Positions 27,070-34,794 of a stretch of 36,841 nucleotides of DNA are shown piece after piece. The DNA is from Pseudonocardia sp. Its GTDB lineage: Bacteria > Actinomycetota > Actinomycetes > Mycobacteriales > Pseudonocardiaceae. The position numbers were made by a program, and so were the translations under genes. Every line of letters starts with the position of its first letter. Positions within the stretch are counted from its first letter, which is position 1. The DNA is taken from assembly GCF_025965585.1 (NCBI RefSeq), contig NZ_JAOPWR010000054.1, positions 1 through 36,841 on the forward strand, written 5' to 3'. Below the pieces are notes generated by a model. The model was not told the DNA's origin. It saw nothing but the letters and a program-made list of their open reading frames with translations, and searched no databases.

Positions 27070-27256
27070 GAATCCCCTTTCCCGAGAAGGCCGACTCCCC
27101 CATTTACGGGTGCCACCGACACCCCAACAACGGCTGCCTCGGATCCCTTGCGCCACAGCATTGTCGTCCTTCGACCGGTGACATGGCGCCGCCGGCCCGT
27201 GCGGGACCGGAATGGTCGGCCACCGAGACCGATCGGCGAGGGAAAGGACGATCGAT

Positions 27257-29464
27257 ATGTCCGATGAGTCCATTGTGGACCGTTTGTTCACCCGGCGGAC
27301 CATGCTGCGCGCGAGTGCTGTCGGCACCGCCGCCGTGGGCCTCACGGCCGCGCAGCAACTGATCGTGCCCTCGCTGCAGCAGAGCGGCCTGCTCTCGGCC
27401 GACGGCGTGTTCGACGGCGCCTCCATCGCGCTCGCCGACAACATCTACACCGAGGCGTTCCCGACCAGCCCGCTGATCCTCTCGCCGTTCGTCGACCCGC
27501 TGCCCGTCCCGCAGGCGCTCCGGCCGGTGGACAGGTCGGACTTCACGACCTGGCCCAGCCCGCCCGGACCGGGCGAGGGCCAGCAGAACTCCCTGGGCAA
27601 CGAGAAGCACCAGTGCTGGTCCGACGACCAGAGGGTCCGGTCCCCCGACCCGATCGTCTACAAGATCGACGTCAAGGTGGACCAGCACGCGTTCACCTCC
27701 TCGCAGGTGCTCCCGATCGACACCTTCGGCCAGCCCGCCGTGTCCTTCGACGCATCCGGCAAGACGTACCCCGCGGGCCTGCTGCGCACCCTGCCCAACA
27801 GCACGATCTACGGCTTCAACGGGACCTTCCCCGGCCCGATGATCAATGCCGAGTACGGCAAGCCTGCGCTCGTGCGGTTCACGAACATGCTCGACGAGAA
27901 CCCGCTCAACCTCGACCGCCAGGACTTCGGGACACCCGACCTGTCGTTCCTCACCCACCTGCACAACGGCCACACCGCACCCGAGAGCGACGGCAACCCG
28001 CACTACTCGATGACGCGGGGCCCGAAGCACCACGGCTATCTGCCGAAGCAGTGGGTGGACAACCTCTACCTGAACTGGCCCGCGGCCAGCGACGATCGCG
28101 AGAAGCAGAGCTTCTTCTGGTTCCACGACCACCGGATGGACCACACCGGCTCGAACGTCTACAAGGGACTCGTCGGTCTCTACCCGATCTACGACCCGAA
28201 GCCGATGGGCTCGGCCGGCATGACCGACGGCGGCGACGAGCGCCAGGGCCTGCGCCTGCCCGGGGTCCGCACGAACAACTCGAACGGCTCGTTCGACGTC
28301 AGGTACGACATCCCGCTGGCCTTCTACGACACGCGTCTCGACGACGGCGTCACGCTGCACAACGACATCCACGACTCGGAGTTCAAGGGCGTCAAGAACC
28401 CGGCCAAGCACCCCGAGTGGTGGGGCAAGACCTTCTTCAAGCACTTCCCCAACCACGGCTTCACCGGCGACATCTTCACCGTCAACGGCACGGCTTACCC
28501 AGTGCTGCGCGTGAAGCGCCGCAAGTACCGCTTCCGCTTCCTGGACGCGTCGATCTCCCGGATCTACGAGTTCAAGCTGATGACCTCCACGCAGGGCCCG
28601 AAGTCGGCGGTGTCGCTCGGCCTGCAGGGCACCGAGCTGCAGGGCCAGTACCGCATCCCGGACGGGCAGCAGTGCATGCGGTTCATGCAGGTGGCCTCCG
28701 ACGGCGGGCTCGTGCCGTTCGCGTTCAAGCGCGACTCGTTCGAGCTGTGGCCGGCCAAGCGGCGCGAGATGGTGGTCGACTTCATGACCTACCAGGACGG
28801 TTCGCCGACCAGCCCGGGTGACGTCATCTACCTGACCAACGTCATGAAGATGCCCGACGGCCGGATGTGGAGCAACTCGTCGCGCTTCCTGCCCGACCCG
28901 AACTACAAGGTGCCCATGATCAAGATCATCATCGACGACGGACCGCCGGAGCGGGACGACAGCATCGTCTTCGACCAGAAGCCGCTGCGCGCACTGCCTC
29001 CGCTGCCGAGCAACTGGCAGAGCATGCTGGACAACCGGCTGATCTTCGAGGTGAAGCGCGGCAGCGCAGGCGGCGAGACCGAGTGGCTGATCAACGACAA
29101 GCCGTTCGACCCCTTGGTCAACGCCACGAGCCTGAAGAACAAGGCGGGCAGGACACCGCTGGCGCAGCAGAAGATGGGCAGCTTCAACCTGTGGGAGATC
29201 CGCAACGGCGGCGGGGGCTGGGTGCACCCGTTCCACCTCCACATGGAGGAGCACCGCACCGTCATGCGCAACAACAAGGACGTCACCGCCTCGAGCCCGG
29301 GACACCCCGACGACGTCTCCCGCGAGGATCTCGTGGCGCTCGACCCGAGCGAGTCGGTGATCATCTACCGCGGGTTCCGTGACTTCGTCGGACCGTACGT
29401 CGCGCACTGCCACAACCTGGCGCACGAGGACCACGCGATGATGTTCGGCTGGGAGATCACGTAA
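27257..29464 (+). CDS. Tat-exported multicopper oxidase
   Basis: A 735-residue multicopper oxidase with all four copper motifs. The trinuclear site residues are HLHNGH near 234-239, WFHDH near 290-292, HPFHLH at 657-662 and HCHNLAHEDHAM at 717-728; the last also supplies the type 1 copper Cys718, His723 and axial Met728. The N-terminus carries a Tat-like signal TRRTMLRASAVGTAAVG at about residues 14-30. It should oxidise an organic or metal substrate outside the membrane with reduction of oxygen to water. At over 700 residues it is longer than usual CotA/laccase types (about 500), with insertions around residues 300-400. ATG 27257 has AAAGGA upstream and puts the signal at the start. It leads a run of same-strand genes to 32880. 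Confidence 0.92.
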   Translation: MSDESIVDRLFTRRTMLRASAVGTAAVGLTAAQQLIVPSLQQSGLLSADGVFDGASIALADNIYTEAFPTSPLILSPFVDPLPVPQALRPVDRSDFTTWPSPPGPGEGQQNSLGNEKHQCWSDDQRVRSPDPIVYKIDVKVDQHAFTSSQVLPIDTFGQPAVSFDASGKTYPAGLLRTLPNSTIYGFNGTFPGPMINAEYGKPALVRFTNMLDENPLNLDRQDFGTPDLSFLTHLHNGHTAPESDGNPHYSMTRGPKHHGYLPKQWVDNLYLNWPAASDDREKQSFFWFHDHRMDHTGSNVYKGLVGLYPIYDPKPMGSAGMTDGGDERQGLRLPGVRTNNSNGSFDVRYDIPLAFYDTRLDDGVTLHNDIHDSEFKGVKNPAKHPEWWGKTFFKHFPNHGFTGDIFTVNGTAYPVLRVKRRKYRFRFLDASISRIYEFKLMTSTQGPKSAVSLGLQGTELQGQYRIPDGQQCMRFMQVASDGGLVPFAFKRDSFELWPAKRREMVVDFMTYQDGSPTSPGDVIYLTNVMKMPDGRMWSNSSRFLPDPNYKVPMIKIIIDDGPPERDDSIVFDQKPLRALPPLPSNWQSMLDNRLIFEVKRGSAGGETEWLINDKPFDPLVNATSLKNKAGRTPLAQQKMGSFNLWEIRNGGGGWVHPFHLHMEEHRTVMRNNKDVTASSPGHPDDVSREDLVALDPSESVIIYRGFRDFVGPYVAHCHNLAHEDHAMMFGWEIT

Positions 29465-29507
29465 GAGCCCCGTCCGACGCCTCTCACCCCGACGAGCGGG
29501 AGCTCCC

Positions 29508-30122
29508 ATGTCGATCGGCCTCGCCACGGAACGACTCGGTTCCGTCCGCCGCGCACTGCCCGTCCACTGGCCGACCGCGGTCGCGCTGGGCGTGGTCCTG
29601 GCCTACGCCGACGGGTTCTGGCTGACGTCCGTGCAGGAGGCGGTCGGTGCCATCCAGCGGGTCCGGAGCCCGTTCGCCAACTGGCTGCTGCACTCGACCC
29701 TGATGCTGCCCGTGTTCCTGGTCGCCGTGGTCGGGGCGCTGGCGCTCGCCCGCCGGCGTTTCGACGCGGCGCCGTACACCCCGGCGAGGACCGCGGCGGC
29801 GGCGGCGCTGGTGGTCGCGGCGGCCACGCTGGTGGGAGTCGTCCAGGTCACGGCGAGTGCCCTCTACGACTACCAGCTGCAGCTGGCGGAGCTTCAGCAG
29901 ACCCGGTCCTCCCACTTCCACTCGCTCACGCCGGACCCGGTGGGCACCTGCGGGGCGGAGTGCGTCGCGCAGAACCTCACCTTCGAGACCGACGTTCGGG
30001 CGGTCCTCTACGTGGCCGCGGTCCTGCTCGTCACCAACGTCGTGGCCGTCGGCTGGATCGTCGCGATGCGCGGCGGCCGCGTTGATGCCCTCCGGCGTTC
30101 CGCGGCCGCTACGGAGGCCTGA
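29508..30122 (+). CDS. Four-helix membrane protein with a His/Cys extracytoplasmic loop
   Basis: A 204-residue membrane protein that I do not recognise. Helices are at about residues 22-42, 63-81, 96-118 and 164-186. Positive charges (RR at 14, ARRR at 81, RR at 196) put both ends inside. The 45-residue loop between helices 3 and 4 is then outside and carries His136, His138, Cys148 and Cys152 (SHFHSL, GTCGAEC), suited to bind metal or form a disulfide. GGGAG lies 6 bases before the ATG at 29508, 43 bases after the multicopper oxidase. A role as a membrane partner of that oxidase is an inference from order and from the loop facing the same compartment. Confidence 0.75.
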   Translation: MSIGLATERLGSVRRALPVHWPTAVALGVVLAYADGFWLTSVQEAVGAIQRVRSPFANWLLHSTLMLPVFLVAVVGALALARRRFDAAPYTPARTAAAAALVVAAATLVGVVQVTASALYDYQLQLAELQQTRSSHFHSLTPDPVGTCGAECVAQNLTFETDVRAVLYVAAVLLVTNVVAVGWIVAMRGGRVDALRRSAAATEA

Positions 30123-30124
30123 CC

Positions 30125-30598
30125 ATGACCACCCACGTCGATCCCGAAGCCGTCGCGATCCGGCCCGACCGCCGCCGAGCGGTCGGCACGATCGCCCTGG
30201 TGGCGGCGGGTGCGCTGCACGTCGCGGTCGCCCTCGACTACCTCGGCCACGAGGTCCGGCTCTTCGCTCTGTTCGTCGCGGCCGGCGCGGTGCAGCTCGT
30301 CCTCGGACCACGCCTGTGGAGGGGGAGCCGCCCGCGGCGGGACGTGGCCGTGATCGCCGTGACCGCCGCGCTGTTCCTCGTGGACGTCTACGTCCGCAAC
30401 GTCGGGCTGCCGATCGGGCCGACCGGCCCGCGTCCCGATCCCGACCTGCTCGGGATCGGGCTGGTCCTGGGCGGCGTCGTCGCCCTCGCGGCTCTCCCGG
30501 CGACGCTGCCGCCCCGCGCGCGGTTCTGGACGACCGGTGCGCTCGCCGTAATCGCCGTCGGCGTCTGGTCGCTCTGGGTGGCGGGCACGCTCGTCTGA
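30125..30598 (+). CDS. Five-helix membrane protein, unrecognised
   Basis: A 157-residue polytopic protein with hydrophobic helices at about residues 19-38, 44-63, 73-91, 108-127 and 134-155. It has a basic N-terminus (RPDRRRAV) and a Pro-rich external loop (GLPIGPTGPRPDPD). No family is recognised. It begins 2 bases after the previous stop, so the two membrane proteins are co-translated and may form one complex. The start ATG 30125 follows from that spacing. Confidence 0.75.
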   Translation: MTTHVDPEAVAIRPDRRRAVGTIALVAAGALHVAVALDYLGHEVRLFALFVAAGAVQLVLGPRLWRGSRPRRDVAVIAVTAALFLVDVYVRNVGLPIGPTGPRPDPDLLGIGLVLGGVVALAALPATLPPRARFWTTGALAVIAVGVWSLWVAGTLV

Positions 30599-30604
30599 TA
30601 CCGG

Positions 30605-30621
30605 ACCTCGCCGGCCGAGGT
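30605..30621. terminator. Short hairpin between the membrane-protein pair and the HAD gene
   Basis: ACCTCG and CGAGGT pair around CCGGC, 7 bases after the stop. It is small, so it may attenuate rather than stop transcription, or be chance. Confidence 0.3.
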
Positions 30622-30635
30622 GCTAGGAACGGGCT

Positions 30636-31421
30636 GTGGATGACGTGCGCGGGGTGCTGCTCGACATCGACGGCGTGCTGACGGTCTCCTGGGAGCCGCT
30701 GCCCGGAGCCGTCGACGCGGTCCGGGCCGTCCGGGAGGCGGGCCTGCCGGTGGTGCTCCTGACCAACACGACATCGCGCACGAGGGCAGGCACGGCCCGC
30801 GTCCTCGCCGACGCCGGGTTCCCCGTCGGGCCCGACGAGATCCTGACGGCCACCGCGGCCACCGCCGCCCACCTGCGGGAACACCACCCGGACGCGCGCT
30901 GCCTGCTCCTCAACAGCGGGGACGTCACCGACGACCTCGACGGTGTCCACCTGGTCCCCTCCCACGCCGACCCCGAGGTCGTGGTGCTGGGCGGGGCGGG
31001 GCCAGAGTTCGGCTACGAGGCCCTGAACGACGTCTTCGGGCACCTCCAGCGCGGTGCGCAGCTGGTCGCCATGCACCGCAACCTCTACTGGCGCACCGAC
31101 GAGGGTCTGCAGCTCGACACCGGTGCGTTGCTGCGCGGCCTGGAGGAGGCGGCCGGCGTCGAGGCGGTCGTGGTGGGCAAGCCCGCCGGCACGTTCTTCG
31201 ACGCCGCACGGCGGGCACTCGGGGTGTCGGGCGACGGCGTCGTCATGGTCGGCGACGACCTCGGCAGCGACGTCCTGGGCGCCCAGGACAACGGGATCAC
31301 CGGTGTCCTCGTCCGCACCGGCAAATACCGGCCGTCCGACGAGGACGGCACGGACGGCAGGCGGCCGGACCACGTCATCGACTCGATCGCCGACCTCCCC
31401 GGACTGCTCGGCATCGGCTGA
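30636..31421 (+). CDS. HAD-IIA family phosphatase
   Basis: A 261-residue HAD hydrolase of subclass IIA (NagD/LHPP-like). Motif I is LLDIDGVL with both aspartates, motif II LLTNTTSRTR, motif III Lys in VVVGKPAGTFF, and motif IV MVGDDLGSDVLGAQDNG. The cap lies between motifs II and III, as subclass IIA requires. LHPP-type enzymes release phosphate from phospho-amino acids or pyrophosphate; the substrate here is unknown. GTG 30636 has AGGA 7 bases upstream. It lies 37 bases after the membrane-protein pair and is probably part of the same run. Confidence 0.88.
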   Translation: MDDVRGVLLDIDGVLTVSWEPLPGAVDAVRAVREAGLPVVLLTNTTSRTRAGTARVLADAGFPVGPDEILTATAATAAHLREHHPDARCLLLNSGDVTDDLDGVHLVPSHADPEVVVLGGAGPEFGYEALNDVFGHLQRGAQLVAMHRNLYWRTDEGLQLDTGALLRGLEEAAGVEAVVVGKPAGTFFDAARRALGVSGDGVVMVGDDLGSDVLGAQDNGITGVLVRTGKYRPSDEDGTDGRRPDHVIDSIADLPGLLGIG

Positions 31422-31558
31422 CCGCGGCCAGGCGCCGGAGCCGGCGTCGCTCCCGGCCCGAGATCGACCCCGCGGAGTCGCACGATGAGACAGCCGGCGC
31501 CCGACCGAGGTGGGACGGTGCGCGAGTTGCGATGTGGCAGCCAGGAGCAGGAGCCTTC

Positions 31559-32518
31559 ATGTCGGGTACCGATCACCAGCGCGGCGCCGCGACCTCCGGC
31601 GGGCCCTCCCGCCTGACCACCTGGCATCACGAGGCGTTCTCCGCGGTCGAGCGCTGGAAGTGGCTGCACGCCCTCAACGACCGCGTGTCGGCGGTGACGC
31701 TGCCGCTGTACGACAGGTACCGGGGCAACCTGGCCGTCGAGCTCATGCACGGTGGCCGGTGGGCCGGGCACTCCGTCCACGCGGCGCTGTCCGACCTGCC
31801 GATCGGGTTGTGGTCGGGCACCCTCGTGCTCGACATGTTCGGCAAGGACCGCGCGGACGACGGCGGCCGGATGGATCCCGCGGCCACGCTGAGCGCGGCC
31901 GGTCTCGTCGCGGCGGCGGCCACGATCGCCACCGGCGTCACCGACTGGAACGTCAGCGACGGCGACGACCGCAGGGTCGGGCTGTTCCACGGGCTGCTGA
32001 ACCTCGCAGGCAGCGCGCTCCAGGCCGCCTCGCTGGCGGCGCGGCTGTCGGGGCACCGGCCCTCCGCCCGCGCGCTCGCCATGACCAGCATGACCGTCAC
32101 CGCGGCTGCCGGGTTCGTCGGCGGACATCTCGTGCAGGGCAAGGCGGTCATGGTGAACCGCGTGGCTACGACCACCGGCCCCAGCCGATGGGTGCGCGCG
32201 ATCGCCGAGACCGACCTCGCCGACGGTGCGTCGACCGGCGTGGTGGTCGAGGGCAGGCAGATCCTGCTGCACCGCGACGGCGAGCAGGTGCACGCGCTGG
32301 ACGACCTCTGCAGCCACGCCGGCGGCTTGCTCAGCCGCGGCGAGATCACCGGTTGCGTCGTCGCGTGCCCGCTGCACGAGTCGCTGTTCGACCTCCGGGA
32401 CGGCCACATCGTGCGCGGTCCCGCCCATCACCCCCAGCCCGTCCTGCCGACGCGCATCCGCAACGGCTGGATCGAGGTACGGGGCTCCCAGCCCCGGTCC
32501 CGGCGCGCGACGACCTAG
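31559..32518 (+). CDS. DUF2231-Rieske fusion protein
   Basis: A 319-residue fusion. Residues about 40-190 fit DUF2231, a four-helix membrane domain: HSVHAALSDLPIGLWSGTLVLDMFG, AATLSAAGLVAAAATIATGVTDW, LFHGLLNLAGSALQAASL and TSMTVTAAAGFVGGHL. Residues about 205-310 are a Rieske domain with C251-x-H253 (CSHAGG) and C270-x2-H273 (CPLHES), so one [2Fe-2S] cluster is expected. His residues in the helices (HSVHAAL, LFHG, GGHL) could ligate haem, by analogy with other DUF2231 proteins; this is inference. AGGAG lies 5 bases before the ATG at 31559. It is followed 8 bases on by a second Rieske gene, which suggests an electron-transfer chain. Confidence 0.88.
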   Translation: MSGTDHQRGAATSGGPSRLTTWHHEAFSAVERWKWLHALNDRVSAVTLPLYDRYRGNLAVELMHGGRWAGHSVHAALSDLPIGLWSGTLVLDMFGKDRADDGGRMDPAATLSAAGLVAAAATIATGVTDWNVSDGDDRRVGLFHGLLNLAGSALQAASLAARLSGHRPSARALAMTSMTVTAAAGFVGGHLVQGKAVMVNRVATTTGPSRWVRAIAETDLADGASTGVVVEGRQILLHRDGEQVHALDDLCSHAGGLLSRGEITGCVVACPLHESLFDLRDGHIVRGPAHHPQPVLPTRIRNGWIEVRGSQPRSRRATT

Positions 32519-32526
32519 GAGGACAC

Positions 32527-32880
32527 ATGGCTTGGGAAGCGGTAGCGGATCTCGACCAGCTCGAGGAGGGCGACATGATGCTCGTCCAGCTTGGCGAGCC
32601 GGTCTGCGTCGTCCGTCTCTACGAGGACGAGGCGGTCGCCGTGCACAACACGTGCACGCACCAGCAGCAGCCCCTCAACGAGGGCTACCTGCAGGAGGAC
32701 GACACGCTGATCTGCCCGGCGCACAACTCCTGCTTCGACCTCCGGACGGGCGAGCCGCGCGGGGTGCCGGCCGTGGCCCCGATCCCCGTGTACGCCTGCA
32801 AGATCGAGGACGGCGCGATCTGGGTGGACATGGAGCAGCAGCTCAACGATGCCGCGATCCCGCACAAGCCCTACCACTGA
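32527..32880 (+). CDS. Rieske-type [2Fe-2S] ferredoxin
   Basis: A 117-residue single-domain Rieske ferredoxin of the biphenyl-dioxygenase ferredoxin/NirD type. Cluster ligands are C43-x-H45 in NTCTHQQQ and C63-x2-H66 in ICPAHNSCFD, and the start WEAVADLDQLEEGDMM is typical. No signal is present, so it is cytoplasmic. Such proteins pass electrons to an oxygenase or another redox enzyme, but no oxygenase is in sight. GGAGG lies 4 bases before the ATG at 32527. The gene directly follows the DUF2231-Rieske fusion. Confidence 0.9.
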   Translation: MAWEAVADLDQLEEGDMMLVQLGEPVCVVRLYEDEAVAVHNTCTHQQQPLNEGYLQEDDTLICPAHNSCFDLRTGEPRGVPAVAPIPVYACKIEDGAIWVDMEQQLNDAAIPHKPYH

Positions 32881-32927
32881 GCGGTCTGCAGCTCGGTTCG
32901 GCTCGACGCTCGCGGACCTGCGCAGGC

Positions 32928-33005
32928 CTACGGGGCCGGGTTGTCGAGGACTCCGGTCGCGATCACGATCGAGACGGCCACGACGATCGCGACGAGCACG
33001 GCCAT
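32928..33005 (-). CDS. Possible 25-residue single-helix membrane peptide
   Basis: The minus strand encodes MAVLVAIVVAVSIVIATGV, then LDNPAP and a stop. Nineteen consecutive non-polar or small residues make a full transmembrane helix. GGAGG lies 10 bases before the ATG at 33005. It is below the ORF-track limit. A chance hydrophobic reading of GC-rich DNA is possible, but the pattern is unusually clean. Confidence 0.35.
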   Translation of the reverse strand: MAVLVAIVVAVSIVIATGVLDNPAP

Positions 33006-33550
33006 CAGCCCCACGCCTCCAGCAGGCCCTGACGCCGGGCCCGACGGGCAGCGGGCCGCTCACCGACGACGACCGGGCCGAACTACGACGCCGTCCCACG
33101 TCGGTCCATCGGCGAAACTCGGACATCAGGGACACGCTCGGGGTCCGAGCGTCGTCCGACCGGGGCCGGCGTCAGCGGTGACACGGCGGGGCGGGGGCCT
33201 CGTTCGGGAGATGTGCCCACCGACACGGCCATCGCGAGGCGCTCGGGCAGCGCGATCGCGGCCGCGTCGTCATTTCTGGGGCAGCGAGATAACGGATCTG
33301 CTTCGAGCATCGAGAGAACTCGTGGCAGCGGTGGTCCCCTCCGCCGCGCCGCTCGGTTGGCAGCGACTACCCCTCCATGCTGCCGGCCGGAGGCAGCGCC
33401 CGCCCGGGCACGGACGGGCGCTGCCGTGCGGTGCGCCTCCGCGACGCCCCGGTCACCTGTTCTTCGGCCCGCCCGGCATCCCCCGTGTGCCGTCCTCATT
33501 ACGCAGCCTGCTGACGGCGCGGTGCACCGCCGCACGGCGTGCCGAGCGAT
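33006..33550. other. Gap of about 545 bases without a convincing gene
   Basis: Every frame here gives Arg/Pro/Ala-rich translations with no recognisable motif, and none has a good ribosome site. The only structured element is the hairpin at 33392-33425. Base composition is slightly less biased by codon position than in flanking genes, as judged by eye, consistent with decayed or regulatory DNA. Confidence 0.5.
33392..33425. terminator. Strong hairpin within the gap
   Basis: GGCAGCGCCCG and CGGGCGCTGCC are perfect 11-bp arms with a 12-base loop. No gene ends nearby on the plus strand, so it may be the leftover terminator of a lost gene or a leader structure for the PucR-like gene. Confidence 0.5.
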
Positions 33551-34411
33551 ATGGTGCCCCGCTACGTGAGCGGGGGTCCCGTGAGCGAACCCAACGTCGC
33601 TGAACTGCGCAGGCGTCGAGCCCTGATGGACGACCTGGTCACGGGCACGGACGACTCGAGCGCGTACGCCCGCGCCCACGACCTCGGGTACGACCTGCAC
33701 GCACCCCACTGGATGATCGTCACCCAGTACCAGGCCGGCACATCGGATACCGCCCTCACCCGGTCGGTCGAACGTGCCGCGGAGCTGCTACAGATGGGTC
33801 CGCTGCTGAGCAGGCGGGCGGAGTTGGTGCTGCTGCTGGCCCAGCGGCCGGCGCCGCGCGCCGCAGGGGGCCTGTGGAGCCGGCTGTACGAGGAGGTGCG
33901 CAAGCTCCTGCCCGGGCCCACTGTGGAGATCGGTGTCGGGGGGTCCTGCGAGCAGCCCTCGGACGTCCCGCGGTCATGGCGCGAGGCGCTGCGGGCGCTG
34001 GCGGTGCGCCGGGCCGAGCCTGGCGGCACGGGCGGGATCACGGTGTACGCGGACCTGCGGATCGACTCGGTCCTGCCCCTAAGGGCGGACCGGGTCGAGG
34101 CCGAGGAATTCGTGCGGCGCTGGCTCGGGCCGGTGCGCGAGCACGACGCGCAGGAGGGCAGCGAGCTCGTCGAAACGCTGGCGACCTACATCCGGCACGC
34201 CGGCGAGCTCACCGCCGCAGCCCGCGACCTCAGGGTCCATCGGAGCACCGTCCGGTACCGCATGCACTTGATCACCTCGCTGAGCCTGCGCGGCGCGGCG
34301 GACATCGACGGAACCGGACCCGACGTCCGCGACCACCGGAACTGGCCGAGCCTGCAGACGGCGGTCTGGGTCAGCCGCATCCTTGACGCCGCGAGGTGGG
34401 GGGCGCCCTGA
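33551..34411 (+). CDS. PucR-family transcriptional regulator lacking an N-terminal sensor
   Basis: About 286 residues. The last 60 form the PucR C-terminal helix-turn-helix: LVETLATYIRHAGELTAAARDLRVHRSTVRYRMHLI. The middle (about 50-180) fits the CdaR GGDEF-like domain (HWMIVTQYQ, LLLAQRP, VEIGVGGSCEQPSDVPRSWREALRALAV). Usual members carry about 200 further N-terminal residues with a GAF or PucR domain; here the ORF begins inside the linker LRRRRALMDDLVTGTDD. Starts at ATG 33551, GTG 33566 and GTG 33581 are all possible and none has a strong ribosome site. It could be a natural short form or the surviving half of a longer gene whose front lies in the degraded gap upstream. Confidence 0.75.
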   Translation: MVPRYVSGGPVSEPNVAELRRRRALMDDLVTGTDDSSAYARAHDLGYDLHAPHWMIVTQYQAGTSDTALTRSVERAAELLQMGPLLSRRAELVLLLAQRPAPRAAGGLWSRLYEEVRKLLPGPTVEIGVGGSCEQPSDVPRSWREALRALAVRRAEPGGTGGITVYADLRIDSVLPLRADRVEAEEFVRRWLGPVREHDAQEGSELVETLATYIRHAGELTAAARDLRVHRSTVRYRMHLITSLSLRGAADIDGTGPDVRDHRNWPSLQTAVWVSRILDAARWGAP

Positions 34412-34444
34412 GACGCCCCGAGTGGGAAGGACCGGGGAACACCG

Positions 34445-34618
34445 ATGACCACCCCTGACGCTCCGGCCGCCCAGCCCGCGTCCGGCCCGGTCGCATCGAC
34501 GCCGTCCGGGCCGAGCAGCCGCGACCTCGTGGACGTGTTCCGCGTGCGTGCGCCGGGCGACCGGCTCCGTCGGCTCCGCCTCGCCGGTCGGGTCCTTCCG
34601 GGAGACCTCGACCAGTAG
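34445..34618 (+). CDS. 57-residue ORF, possibly a truncated gene
   Basis: Starts MTTPDAPAAQPASGPVAS and ends RVLPGDLDQ. The front is a Pro/Ala/Ser-rich tail, then RDLVDVFRVRAPGDRLRRLRLAGRV, a short amphipathic basic segment. GGGGA lies 6 bases before the ATG. The change from a disordered leader to structured sequence that stops at once suggests the first piece of a longer protein. It follows the PucR-like gene by 33 bases. Not recognised. Confidence 0.35.
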   Translation: MTTPDAPAAQPASGPVASTPSGPSSRDLVDVFRVRAPGDRLRRLRLAGRVLPGDLDQ

Positions 34619-34639
34619 CACCTCCACGGATCGCCGTGG

Positions 34640-34656
34640 ACGTCGCCTACGTCCCT
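34640..34656. repeat. Short inverted repeat before the STAS gene
   Basis: GGACGT-CGCCT-ACGTCC, perfect 6-bp arms, in the spacer 34619-34794. It may be a weak terminator or regulator site. A TANNNT hexamer, TAGATT (34691-34696), lies further on and could be a -10 for the next gene. Confidence 0.3.
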
Positions 34657-34794
34657 CCGGGCTGTGCGGCGCGACCAGGGCCGCAGACGGTAGATTCCGA
34701 GCCAATCGGACAGAGCGCCGCCCGTTCCGTACGCCGGCCGCAGGTCGGATCCGTGTGACTGACGTGGAGTCGCGGACGAGGAGTGCCACCGCGC

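Noticed and set aside
26583-27181. Small ORFs on both strands between the aldehyde and multicopper oxidases (26583-26786 minus, 26609-27181 plus)
   Set aside because: Arg/Pro-rich translations. The region is better explained as two gene remnants, one small helical gene and a promoter region.
27104-29527. 807-codon ORF antisense to the multicopper oxidase
   Set aside because: It mirrors a gene with intact copper motifs; its translation is Val/Arg/Gly/His-rich with no domain. Long antisense frames arise from strong third-position GC.
29484-31373. 629-codon ORF antisense to the membrane-protein and HAD genes
   Set aside because: Low-complexity Arg/Gly sequence; the plus strand has three convincing genes.
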